Source of the DNA: Pyrus communis | Taxonomy: Eukaryota; Streptophyta; Magnoliopsida; Rosales; Rosaceae | Direction of reading: 5' to 3' | DNA length: 64,000 bases | Assembly: GCF_963583255.1 (NCBI RefSeq) | Contig: NC_084819.1 | Span: 3,231,501-3,295,500 of the forward strand | In this document: piece after piece, positions 1-12,161 of the stretch | Position numbering within the stretch: the stretch's first letter is position 1 | How the letters are laid out: every line of letters begins with the position of its first letter | Notes under the pieces: generated by a model | Told to the model about the DNA's origin: nothing | Database searches by the model: none | The model's input: only the letters and a program-made list of their open reading frames with translations | Position numbers and translations under genes: made by a program

Positions 1-1015
1 TTGATAACTAGGAGAAGGTTTCTCACAAAAAATAAACCAAGAGCGGGTTTATTGTTGCTTGAGACAAAGATTATAGACTAACTTAAAGCACAATACTTTT
101 TCAAGCACAACATGGAGGACAACGTACCTTCAAGAGGGAAGTTTCTCAATAGGGCATTTAAAAGAGAACCGCTTCCTTGCAGAGAAAGCAAGAATCTTAG
201 GAATAAGGCCATTGGTGTGCAACTTTGACCAACCAAAATTTCAAATTAACAAATTGCATCTCTTGAAAGAGGCACTTTTTTTCCTATTGCACCAGTTTTC
301 GAGTCTTTCTAATGTTTGGTTACCTATTACTTTACAAAATTTATAGTACAATGGCAGTCTATCCCCCACAAAAAATGTCGTTAGACTTAGAGTTCAATTA
401 CACAATTCCGCAGACAGTATGAAGGTAGTCAGCCTTATAAAGACAGACAAGAACCAACTGATATACAGACCCAAAGGGCATTTTGCAAATCATTTTTCTT
501 ACATTAAATTCGAACACTGAATGTCCAAAAACAAAAATTAGAAAAACATAGGATACTCTTAATAACAATCCAATTGTCGAACCAAATAACATGAGCCGTT
601 ATATCCCTTCATATGGTCAAGATTCATACAAAACACATTTTGAACTAACAGTCCAACATTGGTCTCTTAATTTAACTATTTATGTAAGCTCAACATCATG
701 ATTTCACCTAAAAACAGTCAATATACACACACAGAAATCATGGGTTTTTCACCAAAAGTTGCGAAATTTTACGAAGAATGCGGCCAGTTTGTGCTTAAAC
801 AATCATCAAATTTTCTTCAAATCAGCATCTAAACATAAAAAATAAATAAACCTGAGCCCTGGAGTTATAAATACGAAAAGCATCAATTACAACAGTTACT
901 TTATCATAAGAAACTTAGCAAGGGAAAGCAAAGAACAAAGAATAAACAGGGTTTCGTTTAAACTCACAGTCGCCAATGACGAAAGGTTTGAAGAAAGCGG
1001 AAGTCCTAAAACGAT
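1..1015. other. No confident gene; one possible small minus-strand exon
   Basis: This AT-rich stretch has no long open frame. On the minus strand a 48-bp segment (175 down to 128) lies between an AAG acceptor and a strong donor (GAAG then GTACGT). It is open in one frame, reading about SGSLLNALLRNFPLE. It could be an internal exon of a gene running off the left edge whose first exon lies near 1016-1300, but I cannot name the gene and the link is inference. Confidence 0.2.
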
Positions 1016-1302
1016 CTGCGCATGGCAGCTCCACGAGCCCAAGTGGTCAATTTTGCGGGGCTCGCTGGTAGTGGTGGGTCCCGCAGGAGATGGAGAGCGT
1101 TGGAAGGGCGGAACACGGTAACAGAAAGACCAGCTCGACGACTCCGGACTCGGAGGCTGAGGGAGGCGGAGGCGGACCGCGGAGCTAGTCTCAGTTGCTG
1201 GGGATGTAAGGGAAGATGCTTTTCGACTGGGAACCGAGGGAAGTTTTCACAACAAAACAAGTAGCCTACACTCTGTTTACGCGCTGCGACCAACATAAAC
1301 AA
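1016..1302 (-). other. GC-rich, CpG-rich block: possible first exon or promoter of a minus-strand gene
   Basis: The block from about 1016 to 1240 is far richer in G+C and CpG than its surroundings. Read on the minus strand it is pyrimidine-rich like a plant 5' leader, and a 98-codon frame crosses it with an Arg/Ser/Leu-rich, transit-peptide-like composition. That frame has no ATG at its left end, only non-ATG starts. A donor-like GTGAGT follows on the minus strand near 970. The plus strand also has an 80-codon ATG frame here, which I take as a shadow. Product unknown. Confidence 0.25.
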
Positions 1303-1396
1303 AATTACCGCGTTTACACGCGCTACACCCTTTTACTATATTTTTGGTTAAATTATACTTTGCATGCGTTAAATCCGATATAACAAACGCACCTTT

Positions 1397-1462
1397 AAAA
1401 GTAACACTCATTGGGCTCATTTTGATTTTAAAAGTAACACTCATTGGGCTCATTTTGATTTT
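1397..1462. repeat. Tandem duplication, 33-bp unit, two copies
   Basis: The unit beginning AAAAGTAACACTCATTGGGC is present twice head to tail (1397-1429 and 1430-1462) with no differences that I can see. It lies just left of the Cassandra solo LTR. Confidence 0.9.
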
Positions 1463-1487
1463 GTGCATAACATAAAAACTCTATATG

Positions 1488-1722
1488 TGTCACATCTTGG
1501 CCCGAGCCCCCACCACATCTCGGACTCGACTCCACCGTAACGCGATAGTGTCCGCTTTGGGTCCTAACCACGCCCTCACGGTTTTATTTCTAGGAATTCA
1601 CACGATAACTTCTCAATGAGTCACCTATCATGAGAGTGCTCTCGCGCGCTACGCGCTTAACTTCGGAATTCCGATGAACTCCGAAGTCAGTGAGCTCCCA
1701 AAAGGTAGGTCGAGATGTGTCA
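1488..1722 (-). mobile_element. Solo LTR of a Cassandra-type TRIM element (5S-containing), internally deleted
   Basis: The element begins TGTCACATC and ends GATGTGTCA, and is flanked by an exact 5-bp duplication ATATG (1483-1487 and 1723-1727). Read on the minus strand its centre matches the plant 5S rRNA layout: a GAACTCCGAAGTTAAGCG-like segment followed by a degraded form of the GGATGGGTGACC box. Cassandra elements are known for carrying a 5S-derived pol III promoter in the LTR. At 235 bp it is shorter than the copy at 28795-29083 because roughly 50 bp near one end is missing. There is no internal region or second LTR, so it is a solo LTR. Confidence 0.85.
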
Positions 1723-1727
1723 ATATG

Positions 1728-2245
1728 TGTCACATGAATTCATCGATGGCATAAATAAGGGGGTGAGTTTGGCCGCACCAATCTATGCAAGTGTACAAAT
1801 AACTTGTTCGGATACAAATGTCACAACTTCGGGCGATGGCCTAAAGAGGATCCTCACGCCAAAAATCTAAATTGGCACCAGTTGTCCTCCTTCAAAAATA
1901 AAAAATAAAATAAAATAGGTAATAAAACAAAGAAAAATCTAAATTGGCAAGGATCAAGGTCTGAGGAATAATTTATATCCAATCCAAAGGCAATCAAGGT
2001 CCACGGGACCATGACTCACCAAATAAGAAGGTTCACGAACTTTCTAAAGAGGTCCGAAGGAGATCAGCATGTAGGGAAATTCACAAAGGAAATGATGGAG
2101 GTATATTTACACTTGAAAGATAGAAGATTCAGAAGCATCCTATTTCCTACTTTCCTCAGTCCGGAGTTTCTGATTCGACATTCGAGAAATACAATTAAGG
2201 CCCTCCTAGAAACGAAATCATACTCACACAACAACTGAAAATCGC
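1728..2245. other. Intergenic / 3' flank of the first FAR1-family gene
   Basis: No gene is supported. The right part probably holds the 3' UTR of the minus-strand FAR1 gene that ends at 2246. A 75-codon plus frame (2011-2238) has no recognisable features and overlaps that likely UTR. Confidence 0.4.
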
Positions 2246-5200
2246 CTATCGCGTTAAAGCACCCGTTTTAGCTTCAAGCTCTTTTATCTTGTTAGAAACC
2301 GATTGAACTTTTGTTGAAAGGTGCGCGTTGTGGTCTTCAATATCCTTGATAAAGGCGAGTAGCTGATCTCTATATGCTGCACTTAACCGCTTCTTAACTC
2401 GTAGCTCTGCAGATAACTCCTGGATTTTCTTATCCTTCTCATCCTGGTAACATATGCAAAACGATGATCAATGAACACTGTGGAGAAAAATAGTAGATAC
2501 GGTGTATGATATATTAATCTCGAGCAGGAAAACAGCCAAGAAAGAAAAGGAGACCGCATGTGGAAACAAAAGATATCTCCCAAAACCCAACAGATTTATA
2601 AAATCCCCAATGCCAATAGAACACTAATAAGTTGGACGGTTCAAAAGTACGAACTTTCACAAGAAGCAATTTTTGAACCATCTGAAAGGAAAGAAATCCA
2701 TATATAATCAAAGGCTTACGAGTTGAATATTTTGTGAGAGCATCAACGTGGTATAATTAAAACACATTCAGGAATAACAAATTAAGGTGTTAATATTCCA
2801 AGCTAAGCTCATCCTAGAAATTTTCAATGTTACGTACAGGATTACACTTTACATACGAAGAAAAATACATCTTGAATCCAATGCGGTCAGGGACTCAGTA
2901 AGGCTTCAGAACATATTAAGATTATCTGTAATTTTCCTTTTCAACATTTAGAAGTATGCTCTCCATATTAAAGTGGAAATGTAAGGAGTCAATTTAATCC
3001 TTAAAAGCAAAAAAGTTCATTAAACTGATACATCGAATAGTTCTAGATAAGCTGACATTATCAAATAAAGGAAGGTAGTTTGATAGCAAGAAAGAGGAAC
3101 AAAGAAATACGGTAGCCTTCAACTTTGACTTTCACGTCATTCTTCCTTTTTCATTTAATATAAGTTACAAGCTATGTTGCACCGATACTCCAAATTTGGA
3201 CAAGGGTGAGTATCGGATACCTACACCCCCACGATACCTTCCAATACTTCTTCGATACTCCAAGGATACGGTCAAGATACTCCTAAGATACTTAATTAGG
3301 AATTTGGGTTGTTGTAGTTTCTAAATTCTGTTGTTCTTGTGGGTTTAGTAGACAATAGACAAGGTATGTGACTTCGAAATCTCCAGAGTTTAGGGAATGT
3401 TCCCTCCGTGTTATATTGTTGTTTTTCGAGAAGGTATGTGGATATTCCCTCTGTGTTATATTGTTATACTTAAAAGAACATAATGTTTCCACCAGTGCTT
3501 TTGTAATTGTTAGGATTAATATAATTATACTTTCATGGGTATCGTGATAAGTTGATTTTTGTTTTTTAAGTATTGCATATATCAGATTTGGTTTAGAAAC
3601 AAAGAAAATATATCTTTGTAGTTTTTAGCTCACACGTTTGGTTACTGTCTAGTTATTTGACACGATTCATTAAACAGTTAGTTTAGGGTTACCTAGTATC
3701 TACAAAAACAAAACTCATCAACAGAAATTGCCCTGCGTATGAGAAAATATGCAAAGTAAGAGAAGCTTACAAGTGTTTTGCGGATCTTTGGTGATTGAAT
3801 CACTAACAGATGATTATGGTCCCCCAAAAATTTCTTGATAACCCATCTTCCAGGCATCTCTTGTTTCAACAAGACCATGGCCGGACAAGCTTCTTGTTCT
3901 CCAAACTCCTTCTGCATTACTTTTCTACGATTCTCAGAGATCCCTCTGCATCCAAGTCCACGAGAGATTATTGACCCATCACGCTCAGACTTCCGGGATG
4001 ACAAAACACGGGTCACAAATCCAACACGCCTGGCATAATCATCATAGAATACTTTGGCAGCTTCTTCTGATTCAAAAAGCATACCCTCATATGGTTCTTG
4101 ACATGGGCCAACTTCAATATTGTTTGATTCCCCTTCTGCAGAAGTTTCGACTGTCCCATTCAAATCATCCATTTGCACCTCCACTGTAGCACAACGTATC
4201 AAGTTACAAAATACACTAAGCCAAACATGCTATTAAGCAGACTGTTAAGTTCTGCATATGGATACACGAACTTGAAATTTGAAAGGAAAATGATTAAATG
4301 ACCAAATCATATAAATTCCACTCAAAGAAAGCTTAAGATTTAGGAATGTGGTAATGTAAGATTAAGACATAAAATCTTAAAAAATAATCCAGCATTGGTA
4401 TAGATTTTAATATGTATTATCAACGATAGGTGTGTTTTGAGAAGTGGTCTACTCACAAAATCCTTGATGCAAAACACCTACAGTTCGGCCACACAAATCC
4501 GTTTAAAAAATTCGCATCTGCCACTCAGCCCTATGGCCCCTATCTAAACCCTATATGCGCTAACATATAGCAAATGATATCCTTCAATGCTAGGCGTGTT
4601 CTAAGCAACATCAATATGTTACAACCAATTAACAAATGCAACATCGCACGCTGACAAAAGACTATCAAACCTCACTATCCTCTATTTGACAACGCTATAT
4701 ACGGAGGGCAATGGTATGAAATCTCAAACAGACATGGTGGAACAAATGTGCGAGATGCAATTAATAGGATGTACATGCTTTACCGAGCAAACACAAAACG
4801 AAAGATTATAATAACACTAATACACGAAAGCTAAGCTATATCTCCATCGACTCTCAAGCTTATTCAAAATCTCAGAAATAAGAACGCCCGCGCACTCAAG
4901 ACTTCACTGGTTCCCTTTAGTTTGCGGATAGATGAATATGCAAATAAATCGTATTTGTATCTAAGAAATCTTTTGAAGAAAATTAAGAATAAATAACCAA
5001 CAACACCCAATTCCACGTCATTTCGCGTTTCTATAATCTTCGAGAAAGGCATGAAAATGTGGCCAAACATTGACACCCTTAATTTCTCTTCTCATTATTC
5101 TCTTCTCCCACAAATTTCGATTACCAATTACAAATACAGGAAACGCAGTGTGCCGACAAACAAATAGGAACTTGAATGAGCTCAACAAGTAGAATTGCGC

Positions 5201-5352
5201 ACAAAACAAAGTCAATAAATCAGAGGGTATCAATATCATCAATGGCGGATACTGAATAACAGCAGATAAAAACCACAACAAGAAGAAAGAAAAGTCATAC
5301 CATTTACTGTAAAATATAAAGCAGAGAAACGGAGAGATGGGCTGGACTTACT
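2246..5352 (-). CDS. Short FAR1-domain protein (FRS-related factor type), copy A
   Basis: Proposed CDS: complement of 5352 (the A of ATG), 3771-4183 and 2246-2443, giving 203 residues. A FAR1 DNA-binding domain occupies about residues 30-127, starting EPYEGMLFESEEAAKVFYDD. Likely zinc ligands of the WRKY-GCM1 fold are C79, C100, H123 and H125. The last exon encodes a charged heptad-like coiled coil (DEKDKKIQELSAEL onwards). There is no MULE transposase core or SWIM finger, so it belongs to the short class derived from the FHY3/FAR1 family, thought to act in the nucleus as DNA-binding regulators. The acceptor CTACAG at 4184-4189 is followed by TGGAGGTG, and the leader exon ends in A before GTAAGT, so the start codon is split by the intron. 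If that intron is retained, the next ATG is codon 5. It is the most diverged of the three copies around the zinc region. Confidence 0.85.
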
Positions 5353-5525
5353 TGAACCCCAACAGGATTCCGATTTGGATTTGGAGTCCGGTGGAGGTGG
5401 TGGTCGGAGAGAAGAGACGGAGAGCTTAGATTTTGAAAGAGGAGAAGAAAAGGCACCTCCGAGTTTTTTCACCTTTTCAGACTGTTTGAGCGTGAAGTGT
5501 AAATGTAAGAAGAACCGCACACGTG
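5353..5525 (-). other. 5' leader exon of FAR1-family copy A
   Basis: This pyrimidine-rich leader ends at a strong donor (TTCAA then GTAAGTCC) at 5352/5351. It is open in the same frame as the CDS for about 55 codons but contains no ATG in that frame; the frame begins with GTG at 5520. Normal initiation should therefore be at the split ATG. The intron down to 4184 is about 1.17 kb. Confidence 0.6.
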
Positions 5526-5529
5526 GTTA

Positions 5530-8500
5530 ATCATCGGAATATACATTTAAAAAGGATTTTTAGTTGAAATGCGTAACTTTTCATTTTAGTCTCTTGACAA
5601 TAAAAATCGATGCATGTAGTTCTTAATTCTTTTCATCATAAATTATTTTGGTACTTTAGTGAAATATTTGTTAACATCCTCATTAAACTATCACGTGAAT
5701 GACTACGTGACCATCTTTTTAAAGATATTTTTGTCAAACCAACCCCTCCACTTAACAAAGACTAGCATATTGATACACACAAAGTGTGTGAGAAATTTTT
5801 TTATTTTTGTTTTTGAAATAGAAGGAGAGAGGAAGGGAGTGATAGATAATGTGGGAGTGGGAAGTTTTTTATTTTTTTATTTTTTATTTTTTATTTTTTT
5901 TAATAATTAGAGATATGTTAGGATTACACGTAAGTGAGGTTTTGAAAAAAAAACAGCAAAATTTGGTCGTGTGAAATTACATTTATGTCTCATATTTCTT
6001 ATTCATGTGTCTGTTTTAATTAGAGGGTTAAACTGGTAATTTCATAAGATTTTGGTTGATAATAAGTGTTTTATTAATTAGTAAAGATATTGACAGATTT
6101 TTCATAAAAATACCAAAATAATTTATGATGGGCATGCTCATGATCCACTTCTTTCGATTTTTCATTGACATGATCAAAGTGATGAGTTATGTCAATTTCA
6201 AAGACTATTTTGATGAAAAGGCCAATAAAACAAACATACAACCAAATTATATTTTATCTCGGAAGAATAAAAATAGTGTTGTAATTCGCTGTTCAAAAAT
6301 ATCATCTCATTCTCTCAATACAATTTTTTCTGGAATAAATGTTGAGTGTAAATTAATATTTTGGAGGGTTTTTCACAATAGTTTAAGTGAGTATGGTATT
6401 ATATGGTATTATATATAAGAATCAGACAGTCTGAGTTTGATACCTATAACACTAGTGTTACACAAACGTGAGTTCATTATTTTGATATCACGCTAAAATT
6501 TTTTGGCCAACTATAAAAGTGCAAATCCTGCATGAGTTTAATATATTGATAGCACACTTATTTTTTCCGGCCTGCATCTTAATAACAACTCATAAAATGT
6601 GCGATAAAAATATCTTCGTTCTTATAAATGGCACATGATTGGTTCGAAATATCATTTCGGCATTGTTTGGGTGAAGAATGTCCAAGTCCCGAATGATTGA
6701 GATCTAGTTAGCAGGGAACAAAAGAAGTACAACATGTTAGAGATGATTAATGCATTTCATACTAAGCGTGTTCAAAGAACACTCACGCTCGAAAACCAGA
6801 AAAGTTCAAGCGAGGATGCTTCAACCGCTGGCAGCAAAAGATGTTCGACAGAGTACAGAAAAGCGTAATGGCAATAACATACACAACAACAACAAAAAAA
6901 TTTCCCACGTAATGGCAATAGCATACGAGAAGTAAAAATCTACCTTCTAGTATCGAAATTATGTACAAGCGGATTCGGTTTTTACAACTCTAAAATGCTA
7001 CCAAATTCCTGCAAAATGGACACAAAACCATTTGCTCTGTCTAGACTTTGGGATGCCGATGCTCCATGTAACCGAAGTTAGGCATCTGGTATCTCTCTCG
7101 GATATTATCCTGCACCATTCAAAATATGCACATGGACCGTGGCAATGCTTTCAAGTTGCTGCACAAAAACGAGTAAATTTAAGCGCAATTGCAGCTCATG
7201 AACTGGTCACCATCATCACCACATAAAGCAGCTCCATCAGTGCTTGCATGTCTGCATAGTCCCGGATAAGTTGGATTTCCCACATGGCTGCAGCCTGCAC
7301 CGAAAAAGCAGTTTATGATTGGCACGAGACCACAAGTTGTATAGATCTCGGTCAGTGTCTGATTTCTAATCACATTAAAACACGACCACACTCAATAAAT
7401 TAGTAAGCTCACCTGCATCTAATGAATAAAACAACTTGAACGTCTAATAAATAAGAGGAAGGGAATTGAAGAGAAACAATAAGAGAAATGAACACGATAG
7501 GAATAACGTTATTAGTTAGAAACAAAATGAAAGATCTGTGCTCAGAGAGATGCCAATAAAGAAGCGAATAACTCCATGTTACAGCCAAAGCTGTAAAAGT
7601 TGGAAATTAAGAACCTAATCAACAAGTCAAAATATTATTTAAGCATGCCAGTCAAATATCAATACGACAACACACGCAAAATAATTAGTATTACATCAAC
7701 GTAATTACCGTTCAAAGTTTTTATGTTAAACTTAACCTATTTGCTGAACAAGGGAACCTATGAAGCACGGATGCTACAAATTTCAAGAAAGGAGTGGCTC
7801 ATACCAATATGCCCTCGGAACTGAATGAATGTTCCTAATCTGTGTCCAACTAATGTTTTGGGGTACTTTGACTTTTGAATACCGTTAAGAACCCGTGTGT
7901 AGAACTTGGCACTACAAAACTGGCTTGTAAGTTCTACCAATGTGGGATAACGGGTCCTGACTCCTGACAGATATGGCCTGAATATGCAAGTGTATTGAAA
8001 GTAATACTTGGCTAATCTGCAACTTTTAGAAAACGAAAACCAGGTATGTGAGGGTAAATTCTAAATATACTGGAACTCTTTTCTTTTCCAAAACAAAGAA
8101 CCAAAAAGGAACCTGAGTGTATTATAACATGTAAGGGCACTAAGAAACACAACAAAACATAAATAAAGAATAAAGAAACAATCCATACATATACATATAT
8201 TTTATTATCGTATCCTTGCCACCATATCCTAGTTTTTGGAGACTTGTCGTATATGTATTGCATATCTTGTATTCGTACCCGTGCAACATAGGGAACAACA
8301 AGGGCAGCCTCACGGGCCAGCCATTGATTGTCCTCTTTGAAGAAATTTGGGAACTAAAAAGAGACATGTTTTACATCAGCATTCATATCAGGGGGAAATT
8401 GTACTTTTAATTTTTCAACTCAGAACCAATTCAAGATTAATCGGAACCAATCAACACTAATGGAACTTCATCAATCATATATTCAACGAAGAGAGAGATC

Positions 8501-8845
8501 CAAGTTTTGAACACTGCAAGCTATGATACTTGAATTTAAATTTCATGTATTTAATCTTTTCCCTAATGATCCCTCAATGTATTAAACAGTGAGGAATTTT
8601 ATTCAGCGCAGTTTTAGATCATCATTAGGGAAAAGATAGCAAACACTACACCTTATGGAAGCAATGAAATATTCAAGTTGCAACACTGTTGAATTATTAG
8701 CATTGGAAAACAGACGTTACTAAAACCTTAATTTCACTGCAGAAATGGTGTCCAACAGTTCTAGCAACCTAATTGATAAAATCAGGAACAAATAGAAACA
8801 GACTACACCCTACATAATTTTGATATACTCACTCTCAATTGAAGC
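5530..8845. other. Intergenic region between FAR1 copies A and B
   Basis: AT-rich DNA with T-runs near 5865-5910. The frames at 6125-6418 and 6783-6968 look random. A minus-strand Cys-rich 70-codon frame (7391-7179) does not resemble a known family and may be part of a spliced 3' UTR of copy B, which ends at 8846. No RNA gene or intact transposon was seen. Confidence 0.35.
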
Positions 8846-11773
8846 CTATCTATGCTGTGAAAGCTCCTGATCTATGGCCTCAAATTCTTCAATATTACCC
8901 CTTACATTTTGAACTTTCTTGGATAGCTGTTCATTATACTCTTCAACAATCTCAGTAAATGCCGTTAGCTGTTCCTGATATGTTGTGCACAGCCGTTTCT
9001 TGTTCCGAAGCTCTGCAGTTAATTCTTGAATTTTCTTATCCTTCTCATCCTACAAACAAAACACAAGACACGGTCACACAAGAGACATGATTTAGATCGT
9101 ACTTGATGCACGAAAAACGAAATGTTAATAAAATAGGATTATACAGTATATCAAACTGTCAATTAGGAAGACATATATCCTACAACTTCATATCATCACT
9201 TAACATAGAGCATACATGATTACAAGCACAGATATGTTTATATGACCAGAAAGATACATACATCTCCAAACATAGGCATCTGTGCATGCAGTGCACACTT
9301 TGTTTTTTTGTGTGTATTTGCATTAAACATTTCCAGTGTTCAGTTCAACAATGGAAGAAGAGAATTTTTAAAGCAAATGGGACAACGGCGCACAGAGCTT
9401 GAAGGAAATTGAGTTTTTAAATTTATATGTTATCCAACTGCAATAACTCCAAAATCAGATCACCCAAAGGCTTAACCAGTTCATGCTTTTGACCCTGTCT
9501 TATATTCCAAAACAAAAGACGGCACAAAAATTTCAGTTTCTTTGAGCCCTAATAAGATGACATCCTACCCTGTGTAGTGTGAACGGTTCTGTAACACTTA
9601 GAATCAGTACACACTGTCATTAGCATGATTTCTAGCAGTATAACCATCTGCCATACTAATTACAAAACAGGGATATCTGGATTTAAATCTGTTATTCCTA
9701 CAAAGTTTGATTGGTGAAATTATTTCAATTACTTAATTTATGTATAAAAGAGACAAGAAATAGAAAGTGGGACAAATTCTTCATAGAAAAAGTAAATGAA
9801 TGAAAAGGAAAAGGCCAGACCAAATTATGTTCGTGACATAGCATGAAGAAGAGCATCGTAAGACGTTAAACCATAAGTTACTCTCACTAGACTACCACAA
9901 AAATGAGGCTCAAAATTCACATATTGAGTTTCTACCAGGTTGTCTAACTTTACAAGGTGAAGTTCATGCCAAGGATCTAGAGATTCTAAACGATATCACA
10001 TATAGTACAGAAATTGTCAATCTAATTTGGGAGTATTCAACATCAAAATGCCATATCCATAACTTGTTTCCGAAGGTAATACACAAAGGCCCTAGTCCTG
10101 AACTGTATCTACGACTTGCCTTTCTGTACACAGCCGGTTGAGCTGCCTGAATAAATTTTCACCTCCATCAAGATGGTCTTATAAAACATAAAATAAAATG
10201 AAATAAACCAATTCTGCTGATTATGCAGAATCCTAGATTCGCTTTCTCAATGTCAGTGAGGATAATTTGACCAGCGTTTACTAATCTTCATGTTTTAAAG
10301 AGAACTGTTCATTTCTAAGTACATATATGCTTTGAGCAAGGCATTAACAAAAAATTTACTAGAAATTCATGATACACAAAAACAATTTTTTGGTACTGCT
10401 ACTAGTCTTCTTAAAAAGCAATAAAAGTTGACTTTAAGAACCAACAAAACAGCACTAACCCCAAACAGGAGTACATATATGGTTTTCCTTTTTTCTGAAA
10501 GTACACTAAGGATATAATATACAAGAACTGTTTTTTAAAGGAGTATAAAGTCTAAATCTTACATCTTAAAATATACATCACCTGGCAAATCAATGATTTG
10601 AAGACACTGAAAGTTCAACTATTTACACGAGAATGTCAACAAAATGAGAAAGATACTCACCAAGGTTTGACGAGCTTCACGTGGGGACACCACTAGTGGA
10701 TGATTATGATCCTTTATGAATTTTGTAATCACCCATTTACTGGATTTATCATACTTTACGTGAATCATTGCCTTACAACCTTCCCTTGTACTTGCTCGTG
10801 GTTTTCGAACCGGCCCAAATTTACCTCGAATACTAACACAGTGTCCCTCCTTATTACACCCAAGTCGACGAGCAAGAATCCTACCATCTCTTTCAGACCG
10901 ACGGCATGACATCACACGCATGACAAATCCAACATGCCGTGCATACTCATCATAAAATATCTTGGCAGCATCTTCAGATTCGAATTCCATACCCTCATAT
11001 GGTTCTACAATGGAATCGTCGTCATATGCAATAAGTTCCTGCGCATCAGAACTCTCCAATGCTATATCCCCGTCCGAATCCACTGCAATACATTGCCTGT
11101 TAAATATCTTCTAAGCTCTAATAAAATCAAAATAATATTATCTTTTGGGCTCGTAGAACATGCAATATAATGAAATGGGAAAAATTTGAACTTTCCCATC
11201 TACGGTTAATATGATTCTGCGAAAAAACCCAAAATATTACCCAACTACGCGCAAAAAAGCTTCTTCATTTTCTTGTACTCAATAATCATAGGCAAGTAAA
11301 ATATCCCGTTTCTTATTTTATCAAACAGGTGGTGAGCAACATAAAAAAAAAAACACCCAAAATACAATTTACGGCATAATTTTACAACAAATCAAATTGA
11401 AAAAGTCACTGTAAACTAAATAGATCCCACCACACCCCATGGAAAAAAGATAACAGAGAACTACAGATTTTGCCCATTTAACAGTGAACAACAGCAGGCA
11501 GCTAAAGCTAACATTCTTCAATCCCAGTGCAAAAAAAATGCAAAAAATAGTATCCGAATTATGAAGTACAGAGACACGGAAACCCAAACAATTTAAACCA
11601 ATTAAATTTAAGCAAAGTTTGCTCCGGATTCAGAGTCCTGGGGTATGAACTTGCATGACTGAAATGGGAACAAAGTGGGGATAAAAGGCCAAAATAAATG
11701 GAGGGTTTCGACGAAGGGCGAGGCAGAAGAAATGGGTATTCGTTGGAATGTCGACAGGAACGGAGCACTTACT
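8846..11773 (-). CDS. Short FAR1-domain protein (FRS-related factor type), copy B
   Basis: Proposed CDS: complement of 11773 (A), 10661-11082 and 8846-9049, giving 208 residues, close to the length of short plant FAR1-family proteins. After an acidic N-terminus, the FAR1 domain covers about residues 28-130, with candidate zinc ligands C76, C103, H126 and H128 (KDHNHPL). Exon 3 (residues 142-208) is a coiled coil. It starts with the same coding sequence as copy A (GATGAGAAGGATAAGAAAAT), which shows that the two are tandem duplicates. The acceptor TATTGCAG is followed by TGGATTCGG and the leader exon ends CAA before GTAAGT, so the ATG is again split by the intron. Both coding introns are phase 0 except the one splitting the ATG. 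A role as a nuclear DNA-binding regulator is inferred from the family. Confidence 0.88.
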
Positions 11774-11925
11774 TGATTCGAGCAAGCTAAGTAGAAGCAA
11801 GCGAAGTAGATCTTCGTTTTCCCGTCGGGAGTGAGAATTCCGTGGAGTCGTAAATGCTTCAAATTGTTTCTTTTCTTTTGGGGAAGATAGACCACGTCAG
11901 ATAAAAACTCGAACGCAGACACTTT
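11774..11925 (-). other. 5' leader exon and proximal promoter of FAR1-family copy B
   Basis: The leader ends with a canonical donor, GTAAGTGC, at 11772-11765. Its upstream end is not defined by the sequence; the MITE at 11955 sits very close to the likely transcription start. Confidence 0.5.
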
Positions 11926-11954
11926 AAAATAAAATGCACGTGGCGCTTTACCGG

Positions 11955-12161
11955 CTGAAATCTCCGAATCCAGATCCTCCCGAGCGGATTCGGAGATTCA
12001 TAAATCATGTTTGTTCATCATACATCATGTAATCAGAAATTATTTAAAATTAAACACAAATAGTATTTGATAAAAACTGACTGCACGATGTACGATAAAC
12101 GAACACGATTTACGAATTCCCAAAATCCTCACCAAAAGGATTCGGAGAGGAAAATCTCCAG
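11955..12161. mobile_element. MITE, family 1 (copy 1 of 3)
   Basis: The two ends form imperfect terminal inverted repeats (CTGAAATCTCCGAATCC against the complement of the right end, CTGGAGATTTTCCTCTCCGAATCC). The inner arms carry GTTCATCATACATCATGTAATCAG and its inverted partner. The same inner arm occurs at 37209-37422 and 56415-56605. It is about 207 bp with no coding capacity and lies beside the copy B promoter. Confidence 0.7.

Noticed and set aside
1022..1264. An 80-codon plus-strand protein in the GC-rich block
   Set aside because: Arg-rich translation of a GC-rich stretch with no domain; the minus strand has the better leader-like composition.
6125..6418. A 97-codon plus frame
   Set aside because: AT-driven translation rich in Asn, Ile, Phe and Ser; no homology pattern and no splice partners.
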